A stretch of 64,000 bases of DNA from Adenophora triphylla var. japonica (Eukaryota; Streptophyta; Magnoliopsida; Asterales; Campanulaceae): positions 80,001 through 144,000 of the forward strand of contig JAFEMH010002094.1 in the NCBI GenBank assembly GCA_022495995.1. The letters run 5' to 3'. The position numbers and the translations under genes were made by a program. Positions 32,787 to 42,403 of this stretch are shown here, one piece after another. The stretch's first letter is position 1, and each line of letters starts with the position of its first letter. The notes under the pieces are model-generated. The model was not told where the DNA came from, did no database searches, and saw only the letters and a program-made list of their open reading frames with translations.

Positions 32787-33866
32787 CTAAGGAGCACCAC
32801 AGAGGGAAAGCGGAATACTTCCATACCTCGTAAAATACAAGAAAGCACCTGAAGTTGCCATACAAAGAGGAGCTATCTCCGTAGTAGCAAGGTCATCCCA
32901 CCTAACAAAGGCTCTCGCTTCATCCCAAACCGCCGGAAACAAGCGACGGAATATAGAAGGAGGACCAAGACAAACTCCTGAACTCGACGACATAGGACCC
33001 TTCCCGAAAGACCCTCCTAGTCTCAATCCCCAATGAGGAACCCACCAACGGATCTCGATGCGTACCAAGCCGTGTCATCCATCTCTCCCAAAGCGGATCG
33101 ATCCATATCCAACACAAGAGGTCGGCGAGCAAATGACCACGGGCTAAACGACGTCGGAGCCTCGGGCATGGCCTCGAAGTCTCTCTCGCAGCCACAAGGT
33201 GAGCAAGCGGGGCTTCCCCCTCTCATGAAACGATCCCCGGTCGCCGGACGGTCAATACCATGAAGAGTCTCCCAAAGACCAACGGGACAATATCCTCTCC
33301 AGCCAGCGTGCCCAATCACATCTAACAAAGCGCCATCACAAATGCCAAGGGAGCTGACCATGAAAAGCGTCGCCATCACGCACAAGGCAAATGCGTCCCA
33401 AGAGACATCACTCTCATCATCAACCATAAACCGCTCCGGCAGCTCAGAAATGTCAATATGACCCGAATCAAGGATCATGCCCTGCACTTCTTCCAACGAA
33501 GTACGAAGAAAGCCTGCAAGCTTCACGCTCACAAAGAAGACCACCAATCAAAGGAAGCGAGATGGCCTCCACCTCCGGTCCTCCAATCAAAGCCCGAAAA
33601 TCCTCGAAAGTGGGCACCATTTCATTGTAGGAGAAGCAATACACATGCCTCCTAACATCCCAGAACTTCGCGGCAGCCCGCAACAAATCCCAATCAGGAA
33701 CCAACTCCTTAAAAGACCAAATCGAGCAAAGACGAAACCTTACCTCGAAAACCCGTCTCTGATACCTCATACGGCGCCGCATCCACGTTTTCAGCTGTTC
33801 AAGGAAGTGTGCTTGCCTCTCCTGCGAAAGCCTCGGCAAAATTCTAGGAACATACGAAGAATCCAT
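32787..33866 (-). pseudogene. Antisense DUF7745-like gene in Tat-A
   Basis: Runs opposite to gag-pol. From the ATG at 33866 (MDSSYVPRILPRLSQE) it reads into LRAAAKFWDVRRHVYCFSYN and EMVPTFEDFRALIGGP, the signature of plant DUF7745 proteins, which are common passengers of plant retroelements and have no proven function. A shift near 33545 moves the frame to one with LAGFLRTSLEEVQGMIL and SWDAFALCVMATLFMVSSLG; a further shift or intron lies near 33060, and frames continue to 32787. The C-terminal end may extend to about 32345. An upstream palindrome pair lies at 33985-34029. Antisense genes in the 3' region are known in Tat relatives such as maize Grande. Confidence 0.7.
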
Positions 33867-33984
33867 GGCAAAAATGGAGGTTCCTAGAGAAAATGGGGAA
33901 GAAAGCTCGAAAATGGCTGCAAATGGGGAAATGGGGAAAGACCAGATACTGGAAAGCATTTATTTCCCTCCCAAAAGCAAGGTT

Positions 33985-34029
33985 GGTCCGTACGGACCTC
34001 TTTGCAACCTAGGTCTGTCCGTACGGACC
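33985..34029. promoter_or_regulatory. Palindrome pair upstream of the antisense DUF7745-like gene
   Basis: GGTCCGTACGGACC at 33985-33998 and TGTCCGTACGGACC at 34016-34029, 31 bp apart start to start, about 120 bp before the antisense ATG. Flanking words (CTCTTTGC after the first, TTATTGCA after the second) match the LTR pair at 23086/23117. Confidence 0.65.
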
Positions 34030-34363
34030 TTATTGCATCTTGGCCCCCCTTTCTCAAAGAAACAAGACAACAACCACTGTTCTCAGCAGGACCTTGCTCC
34101 AAATTGCCCAAACACTGGCCAAAGCCATTTCCGGCAAACATACACTACCCACAAACGCACTCTCAGCTCACGTGGCATGCACAAAATAAAAAAAAAATAA
34201 TAGCAACAATTTCTAGGACAATTCCCGGGAATCACAAAAATGACATTACATCTTAAAATAAAATGCGTTTGGCATGCAAATACGAGTGTTTTATTACAGG
34301 TACATCTAATGTCTGTTGCTAAAAGAAAAAAAAAGATATGGAAAGAGGGAAAGCAAATGAACC

Positions 34364-37211
34364 CTAATCCAAATCTTCAGCATCATCATCCTCCCCAAGA
34401 TCATCAAGAGAGAAGTCGGGCATCCCGGTGAACTCGTCAGTCATATCCTCGTCATCAGAGTATCGAGCCCCCTCCGGAGGCTGGTACTCAAAGTAATCAG
34501 AAGGATCAAATCCGACGAAAGGATCGAAGAAAGAAGGCTCTGACGAACCCTCACCCCGCGCATCCCGCCGAGGAAAGAACCGGTAAAGGGTCTCGCGGCC
34601 TCGGCGCTCCCGAAGATGTCCCGGCATCCATGCTATGCCGCCCCCGCGAAGGTCCCTCCTGCTGTGGCTCCGGCTCGGCTCTCGGTGGAGGAACATCTAC
34701 AGAATGCCTCAAAGGCATCGGCGTGTACGCCGGCACACGTCGCGAAGACCGGCAAGACATCTTCGACGCCATCTTCTTCGCGAAAGACCGCATCGCCACA
34801 TAGCGGCGGGTCAGCATGTCAAAAGCCCTCCCCGGACTCCGCACAAGCAAGTAGCCCAAAGAAACGCTCAATACAAGCCATACTCAACAACAAAAAGAGA
34901 AAAATACGTAAAGGATGCTAAGATGGAAAAAAGTAAGCACACTCACCGGTCTATCAGATCCACGCGGTAGGCGGCGGGGAGCTGCTCGGGGGGCAGTGCA
35001 GACACCCTCCTCTTCGAGGAATCCCCACGAACATACGTAAAATCCGGCCCAGGCACCGGAACCTCTGGGGGACCCTGCAGACCAGCCTCCCTCTCCCTCG
35101 CCAACACCTGTGGCGTCCTCAACTTCCTCCTCACGAAGGACCCATACTCCTCTCCAAACAAAACAAACTCATCGGCACTCACGCCGCCCATATACCTCTC
35201 AAAATCCAACACATCCATATCCCGGGAATCCAACATCCCAAAAGGAGGGTCCCTCGGAGCCAAGGGCAGCATACCCGGGCCATGCCGCTGTAAGACCCGC
35301 TCTCCCAAATACATGACGTCGCAAGTCGTGCCCCGCAAAGATCTTCCGCCGCACCGTCACTGTGGGAGCCCTCGAAATCATCATCCTCATATCGAGCCCA
35401 AGGATACAGAACAAACCTCTCCGGGCTATCTCTCTCCAAATGCTCCTGCACATCCCCGTAGGCGATGGTGAGCTTCCCCCTGCTGGTCCTCCTCCTCCTC
35501 ACCGGGCGGGCCCAGCCTAACATAGCGGGATACGCTGCTACAGCCCCAGGATCACTATCTCATGGGAAGCACTGAAAGATCTCATAGAACCACACTTGTG
35601 ACAAAAGCAGAAAAGGCTCAGTGCAAAAGAAAACGGAGAAACGACAAGTTGCTAAATCAAAAACAGCAATAAACTCATACCTCCAATGCAAAGTCAAAAC
35701 AAGCCAAGGAACTGGCCACACCCCGACTAAACCGATCCAAAGAGAAGTAGAGCTCGGCCAAGCCCGCCTCGCCCCAAGAGATATCACAAACTCTCTCCAA
35801 ATCAATCAAGCTCTCCATCAGAGCAAAAGGAGCCGTAGTCGAGTGGTTCGAGAACAAAGTCTCGGAAAGCGCAAACCACAAGAAGGAGCGCGCCAGCTGC
35901 TCCGCCGTCACCCGGCCGGCACTCGAACATAGGCCCCAATACCGGCCGTGATCCTCATCTCAACATCACTATACAACATGCCAAGACCCTGCGAGGAACA
36001 GGCGCAAAGCCCAGCAGCCCGGCAAGACGTCCTCAGAAATCATATCTCGCCACCGCACTGGCCCTCCTTTGAAGGAAAGCCCGGTGATAGCAGCAAAGTC
36101 CGTGGGCGTCACCGTCACCTCTCCCCAGCTCAGATGGAAGGTGTGGGTGGTATCCCAACAATACTCAGAAAGGCCAAGGAAGACGCTCTTGTTCTTCCTC
36201 GTGTCAGAAACCCCGGTCAAGTTCTCCACGAACACGCCCACGCCAGAAGCATAGACCAGCCTCCTGGGGCTCGGCCTACCATCCACAGAAATGTCCGGCA
36301 TCCGCTGCCACAAATTGACAACAGCCTCGAGCGATCCCCGAGTCTTCATCTTCTTGGCCTTCCCAGCCAAGAGCCCCTCATCCTGCAGGTAAACACAGCA
36401 AAGGTACGTCAGTCACAATACTTAATGCAAAATACCAAAAGAAAATCAAATCACAAAAGACCGTCCCAACACGGCAAAGCAATATATCCCGTCACGAAAC
36501 ACGACACATATTGCACATGATTTTTACATGCAACTCAAAACATGACATGCATTATACATAATTTTTCCATGCAGTCCGTCACAAAACACGGCACACACTG
36601 TACAAATTTTCTCAATAAAGGGATCAAGCCCTACACGACACATTTTCAAAATAACCCGTCACAAAACACGGCACATATTGCACATACTTTCAGACAAAAC
36701 CCGTCACGAAACACGGCACATGTCACATTTTTTTCTACAAAATTTGTCCCTACATGACAATTTTTCCCACATTGTACATACATAAATAGCATAAGGTACA
36801 AAACACCAAAACATGCATTTTCATAGAGAGGCACTTTATTTTCACAAATAAAAGCTAATCTACACATTTCTGCACAAAATGCACATATTCACAATATTTA
36901 CATGCTAATTTTCAACAATTCGTCAAGAATTTCACAAAAGGCATGGCAAATAACAAAAGCCCCAAAATGCGAAAAACTAAAACCTAGTTCTAGCATTCAA
37001 AAAATTCGAGCAGGGAATCAAAACGGAATGGATTTCTTACCTCCCCGACGTTCCTAGAGCGACGATTGTGCACCTCCGGATTCGGATACAATACATCCGG
37101 GTTCTTCGAAGATGGAACAAAGGAAATCCAATTTCTTTGGAGCTCCATCCGTTGCTCGATCACTTCTTGATCAAGTTGTCGACGACGACCCCTCCGAGAG
37201 CCTTCCGCCAT
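34364..37211 (-). pseudogene. Antisense plant mobile domain (PMD) gene in Tat-A, multi-exon
   Basis: Exon 1 is 37211-37041 (MAEGSRRGRRRQLDQEV... to RNVGE), with donor GAG|GTAAG. Exon 2 starts at 36382 after TTACCTGCAG, in phase, and carries the PMD hallmark HTFHLSWGEVTVTPTDFAAI and TGLSFKGGP. The C-terminal PMD half is at 35911-35675 (ARSFLWFALSETLFSNH, SLDRFSRG), ending at donor GAG|GTATGAG, then QVWFYEIFQC. A TGA at 35562-35560 interrupts the frame, which otherwise continues (AVAAYPAMLGWARPV). Further frames end at donor CCG|GTGAGT (34948) and resume at 34871 to an acidic tail ending at 34364. Shifts lie near 35950, 35340 and 34600. PMD proteins are of the MAIL1/MAIN family and often occur in plant elements. 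Confidence 0.8.
36390..37040 (-). other. First intron of the antisense PMD gene
   Basis: From donor GTAAGAAATC (37040) to acceptor TTTACCTGCAG (36383). It contains repeated 'CCGTCACGAAACACGGCACA'-type units on the plus strand (36490-36720), each with a CCGT...ACGG inverted repeat. Intron retention fits antisense transcription relative to the genomic RNA. Confidence 0.65.
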
Positions 37212-37371
37212 TGCGAGCAATTCAAGCTAAAAAATGGAGGATTTTGGTTAACAATGGAGGTTTTTTCCTCTCTCTCTCTCTCGGCTGGTTCGTGAACTGG
37301 GAATGGGAAATGAAGGGGATGCCTCGGGTTTTTAACCCAGTCAAAATCTGGGAACTGTAAAATTCACACTT

Positions 37372-37416
37372 GGTCCGTACGGACCTCTTTACATCCCAGG
37401 TTGGTCCGTACGGACC
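37372..37416. promoter_or_regulatory. Palindrome pair upstream of the antisense PMD gene
   Basis: GGTCCGTACGGACC at 37372-37385 and 37403-37416, again 31 bp apart, about 160 bp before the PMD ATG. Flanks CTCTTTAC and TTCTTGCA match the LTR copies. Confidence 0.65.
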
Positions 37417-37526
37417 TTCTTGCAATGAGGGGCCAAATTACTTTTCTGCCCTTATAATCTTTGCCCCTGGCTGTCCTAAGGCCTATTTCAGCAAATTCAG
37501 TGCAGTTTGGTCCTTAACCAATCAAT

Positions 37527-38213
37527 TCAACAACCGGCCGTCAATGTAAGCCCGGACTCCGCCTACTCAACGGCAATTCAACAACCGGCCGTCAATGTAA
37601 GCCCGGACTTCGCCTACTCAACGGAAATTCAACAAATGGGCCGTCAATGTAAGCCCGGACTTCGCCTACTCAACGGCAATTCAACAACTGGCCGTCAATG
37701 TAAGCCCGGACTTCGCCTACTCAACGTCAATTCAACAACCGGCCTTCAATGTAAGCCCGGACTTCGCCTACTCAACGGCAATTCAACAACCGGCCGTCAA
37801 TGTAAGCCCGAACTTCGCCTACTCAACGACAATTCAACAATCGGCCGTCAATGTAAGCCCGGACTTCGCCTACTCAACGGCAATTCAACAACCGGCCGTC
37901 AATGTAAGCCCGGACTTCGCCTACTCAATGGCAATTCAACAACTGGCCGTCAATGTAAGCCCGGACTTCGCCTACTCAACGGCAATTCAACAACCGGCCG
38001 TCAATGTAAGCCCGGACTTTGCCCACTCAACGGTAATTCAAGAACCGGCCGTCAATGTAAGCCCGAACTTCGCCTACTCAACGGCAATTCATCCACCGGC
38101 CGTCAATGTAAGCCCAGACTTCGCCCACTCAACGGCAATTCAAGAACCGGCTGTCAATGTAAGCCCGGACTTCGCCCACTCAACGGCAACGCAAGCACCG
38201 GCCATCAAAGTAA
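37527..38213. repeat. 51-bp tandem array, about 13 copies
   Basis: Unit of the form CAATTCAACAACCGGCCGTC followed by AATGTAAGCCCGGACTTCGCCTACTCAACGG (given in parts). The period is a multiple of three, so open frames run through it. It lies in the Tat-A 3' region, beyond the PMD gene. Confidence 0.92.
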
Positions 38214-38702
38214 GCCGAGCTCCTTTCCCAACAAGTCAAAAGGAAATCGTACATGACTACATATCCCCAGCACCGGCCGTCAATGTAAGCCTGGACTTCG
38301 CCCACTCAACGGCAAAACAAGCGCAAGAAGGAGCCAACACCTCCCAGCACAAATCTCAAGGCACAAAACGCCTCCAAAATGCTCATCGACAACGCAAGCA
38401 CCGGCCATCAAAGTAAGCCCGACGTCACCCTCTCAGCATGAAAAGGCCCCTACAAGGCCACAATGATCCCCAACAGACGAACACTGGCGGCCGTCGTAGG
38501 TCCAACCTTCCCCCAGCGAACAAAGCACAAGGCAATCACGCCTCTCGAAATCAAGCACAAGGCAATCACGCCTCACAAAAGGCCTCGCCAGGTTCATACT
38601 CCTGAACCAAGCCTCAACTTAAGTTCATACTCCTGAACTAAGTCTCCAACACTAGGTTCATACTCCTGAACCAAAACCCACGTTCAGAAGACGACTCAAG
38701 TC

Positions 38703-39190
38703 TTCATACATGGCACAACCGCAGCCAGAAGACGACTCAAGTCCTCACGCATGGCAAACCGCAGCCAGAAGACGACTCAAGTCCTCACGCATGGCAAACC
38801 GCAAATGTAAGACGACTCAAGTCCTCACGCATGGCAAACCGCAGCCAAAAGACGACTCAAGTCCTCACGCATGGCTAACCGCAGCCAGAAGACGACTCAA
38901 GTCCTCACGCATGGTAAACCGCAGCCAGAAGACGACTCAAGTCCTCTCGCATGGCAAACCGCAGCCAGAAGATGACTCAAGTCCTCACGCATGGCAAACC
39001 GCAGCCAGAAGATGACTCAAGTCCTCACGCATGGCAAACCGCAGCCAGAAGATGACTCAAGTCCTCACGCATGGCTAACCGCAGCCAGAAGACGACTCAA
39101 GTCCTCACGCATGGCAAACCGCAGCCAGAAGACGACTCAAGTCCTCACGCATGGCAAACTGCAACCAGAAGACAATTCAAGTCCTCACAC
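38703..39190. repeat. 40-bp tandem array, about 12 copies
   Basis: Unit ATGGCAAACCGCAGCCAGAA followed by GACGACTCAAGTCCTCACGC, highly uniform, with one unit replaced by GCAAATGTAA (38801-38810). Confidence 0.92.
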
Positions 39191-39459
39191 TACCTCCAGC
39201 CCGGAAGGCTTTAAACCACTCGGTCCGGAAGACCGTATAAACCTCCCAAATCACTATCTCCGGCCCAGAAGGCCTTAAACCACCCGATTAGGAAAATCGT
39301 AAAGTTTCCATCCCAAGACACCACCACGTCCTCACAATTGACCTCGGCGGTCACCACATCTTAGGACACCACCACGTCCTTACCACTGACCTTGGCGGTC
39401 ACACGATACTTCAGGGCACCATCACGCCCACATACACTCACAAATTCACGACATCTGAA

Positions 39460-39495
39460 CTACGACCAGGCTTGATTCCCGCCAGGGATACGTAG
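39460..39495 (+). other. Conserved hairpin, Tat-A copy 2
   Basis: CTACGACCAGGCTTGATTCC then CGCCAGGGATACGTAG: outer stem CTACG/CGTAG, inner stem TCCC/GGGA with loop GCCA. Confidence 0.65.
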
Positions 39496-39668
39496 GAATC
39501 CTATCACAGGGTCCAGCCACCGACCTATACGGTCACCCAGGACGCCGCAACGTCCTCACCATCGACCTATGCGGTCACCCACAGGACACCACAACGTCCA
39601 TGCACAAAGTTTCAGTCAGAGGACCCTTTCCATCCTCGTGCACCACAAACACTCACCCCACATCTGAA

Positions 39669-39704
39669 CTACGATTAGGCTTGATTCCCGCCAGGGATAC
39701 GTAG
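39669..39704 (+). other. Conserved hairpin, Tat-A copy 3
   Basis: CTACGATTAGGCTTGATTCC then CGCCAGGGATACGTAG. Same stems as copy 2, with differences only in the spacer. Confidence 0.65.
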
Positions 39705-39864
39705 GAATCCTATCATAGGGTCCAGCCAACTGACCTAAGCGGTCACACAATAGGACACTGCCACGTCCTCACCCTGACCTCCACGGTCACTTCCTCTCCC
39801 AGCACGCGATCCAGATTAGGACCCTTATCTTATCAACGACTCCACTTCCTCCGTAAGTGACGTC

Positions 39865-39877
39865 GTTGAGGGGCTTC
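39865..39877 (+). other. Polypurine tract of Tat-A
   Basis: GTTGAGGGGCTTC directly before the 3' LTR start TGTAAG; primes plus-strand DNA synthesis. Confidence 0.65.
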
Positions 39878-41294
39878 TGTAAGTACCCCAATCTGGATCA
39901 CCCTCTTCTGAGCACATGGCAAAACACCGCAGACTCACAAACATAGTCTCGAAGACCTATGGCACTCAAAACCCTCAAAAAAATCCTCAACCAAACCAAG
40001 GGAGGAGCCTTTCTGGGATAAAAAGGGACAAAAGGACCTTTTGGGAATTTTCAGGAAATTGGAAAAGCAAATAAGGTCCGTACGGACCTCTTTGTTGCCA
40101 TAATTACTGAATTCCCTTAAAGTCCACCATATTCCCTCAAATCCCGGAGAAATCATTACCCCCTGCATGGATGGTCCGTACGGACCTCTTTGCATGCAGA
40201 GATGGTCCGTACAGACCTTATTGCACCCAAAAGCCATCATGGCTGAATCTTCTCCATCATCACAGATTCCCTCAAATCGAGGAAAACTAAAATCCTGGAT
40301 TACCTAGAAGGTCCGTACGGACCTTCTTGCACCAAATTTGGCACTATAAATAGAGGGCTCCCCCTCCCTCATTTGACACACCTCCCACTTCTCTTCTCTC
40401 CCTAAGCCTTCAGGCTCCCCCTCTAAGTCCTCTTGAGGCAATCCCAGCCCCTTTCGGATCCTTCCGAGCCCCCTCGTGGTGCTCCGAAGCCTCCTCGAGC
40501 GCTCCCGCGACGCTCTCGCGCTGCCCCGAGGCACTCTCGAGGTACTCTGAGGCCCCTCATGGTACTCCGAGGCCTTGCCTGGTCTTTCCAAGGCGTCACG
40601 GCTCTTTCCGAGTCAAACCGGCGATCCCAAACCACGCCGAAACTCTGCCCGAGTGACTCCTGCCATCCCAACACACGCCGAAACTCTGTCCGAGTGACTC
40701 CTGCCATCCCAACGCACGCCGAAGCTCTGCCCTAACGCAGCATACAATCTCAACTCACGCCGAAACTCTGTCCGCAGACAACCGGCCCCTCCCGAAGCAA
40801 TCCCGGTCCGTGCCGGAACATCATTCCATCCTCAAACACTATTCCCCAGCGGAAGACAGACACGAACCAACATTGGTAAGGCTTCCTTCCATTACTATTT
40901 CAATACATTTCAATACGCAGTGTACAATGTAGACATCCGACACAGCATGCATTTTTAAAAGCACACACACACACACACAACATTTAAAGAATATTAGGGG
41001 TATCTGAATGACTCGTTTTTACGAGGCGACTCGGGTGAGCTCTAAGATTCTAATATTCTCTTCCCGATGAGTCATCTGACCTCCGAACTCAAAATCTCAT
41101 CACACAAAAACAATTTACTATTATTTTTAAACTGATGCCCCTTTTTCAATGTTTTGGGCTTAATAATAAAAACGGCGTGGCGACTCTACAAAGCAAAACA
41201 CAGCGAGACACCTCCACCAACGAAAACGCTGCAAAGCGGGAAATGCCAGATGTCGGGGCGCGATTGCGCTGCCTCTCGGATCCGGGTAATTTTA
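39878..41294 (+). repeat. 3' LTR of Tat-A
   Basis: 1417 bp; ends TTTA where the 5' LTR ends TTCA. Palindromes at 40075, 40173, 40204 (one change, CGTACAGACC) and 40310, TATA at 40345-40352, primer-site-like TGGCGACTC at 41178-41186. Followed by GTGGG. Confidence 0.95.
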
Positions 41295-41299
41295 GTGGG

Positions 41300-42403
41300 C
41301 CCCCTCACTACGTCTATAAGCCCCTCGTATTCCACCTGTATTTCGACTTCCCAGGGTGGACAGCCTCGGGCGAGGGTCCTATAGGGCAAGCGGGTCCCAC
41401 CGATCGAAAATGAAAACGATCCTAAAAGTCTGGCGGGTAATCGAGTTTTAACGAGCATTCGATGTAAATTACGGACAAAGCTGACGTCAAAGTCAAGATC
41501 ATGCCCGAGGGCTCGACAAAAAGTCGGCATGATTCGGACTGATAAATGTCCACAATTGATCTTGACATGTCGTCAATTAGGTCGTAATTGGGCATGAAAT
41601 AATCGTTAATCCTTGATGACTCAGTGTCATGCTGGGAGTCAGTGTATAATTTGTGCGCCGTAGTCAAAGTCAAGGCGCCGATCAATATCTCGGTCAAAGC
41701 CCGTGACGGAAAACCGGCGGGACTTCGACCGATTAGGGTCCCGAAAGATATTGACTTGGTATGCCGACTAAGGCTTGAAAGGAAAGGTCTATACACGGAC
41801 GGGGCATGACACGGACGGACTAAAAAACCAACCGGTCTCGGACACAGTGTGTCACGGACAAGTGCATGGTCGACACGAGGCTCCATGGGATGTTTGGGTA
41901 GTCCCGTGCTTGCACCGAGAGGCGTAATAAGACCAAACGGGCCGCTACAGGGATTTCCCCGGGTTAGGGACGTAGTGTGCAGTGTAAGGTCGAGTGCGCG
42001 TAGTGTGCAAGCAGTCTATCTTCTTTTTCTGAGTAAAATAGAAATTTTCGCATGTGTCTTAAAAAGTATGATGCATGCACAAAATGATTTGAAAATGATT
42101 TTTTTTTTGAAAAATTTTTTTTGAAGCCCCTTTTTTTTTTGAAAATCTTTTTTTTTTTTGAATTTTTTTTTTGATTTTTTTTTTGAAATTTTTTTTTTTG
42201 AATTTTTTTTTGAAAGCAAATAACACATAAGCACATAATTCAAAATTCAAGGCAACGGGTTCGATAGTCAAAATTATGACTTTTTCCGAGGCGGCCAAAA
42301 CAACACGAAAATGTGAAAAATCAACACACACACAACAAACGGTTTCAAATGCCGGGACGGAAGCTTGACCCTCAAAAATCAACACTTAATTTTTTTGAAA
42401 ATG
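41300..42403 (-). other. Tat-B leader, part right of the Tat-A insertion
   Basis: 41301-41403 is the conserved leader block. 42090-42215 is made of T runs separated by single G or A bases (A-rich on the element strand). 42364-42385 has the post-PBS word 'ttgagggtcaagcttcc', like 24290 in Tat-A. The primer-binding site that should lie near 42390 is missing, and the leader joins the LTR directly at 42403/42404. Confidence 0.65.

Larger units (their letters stand above)
39191..39864. other. Tat-A 3' end region with short repeats and hairpins
   Basis: Repeated words 'aggacaccaccacgtcctcac' and 'gacct..gcggtcac' (39310-39620, 39750-39800), with the two conserved hairpins below. No gene. Confidence 0.6.
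22791..41294 (+). mobile_element. Tat-A, plus-strand Ty3/gypsy (Tat/Ogre-like) element, 18.5 kb, complete ends
   Basis: LTRs 22791-24217 and 39878-41294, both starting TGTAAGTACCCC. The perfect 5-bp duplication GTGGG is at 22786-22790 and 41295-41299. PBS at 24220, gag relic, protease, RT, dual RNase H and integrase to 31564, then an 8-kb region with two antisense genes and tandem arrays, and a polypurine tract at 39865. Pol is broken by several frameshifts and most of gag is missing. It sits in the Tat-B leader, on the opposite strand to Tat-B. Confidence 0.95.

Noticed and set aside
37507..39278. Plus-strand repeat proteins (TTGRQCKPGLRLLNGNS and SQKTTQVLTHGK types)
   Set aside because: They arise from the 51-bp and 40-bp tandem arrays in the Tat-A 3' region.
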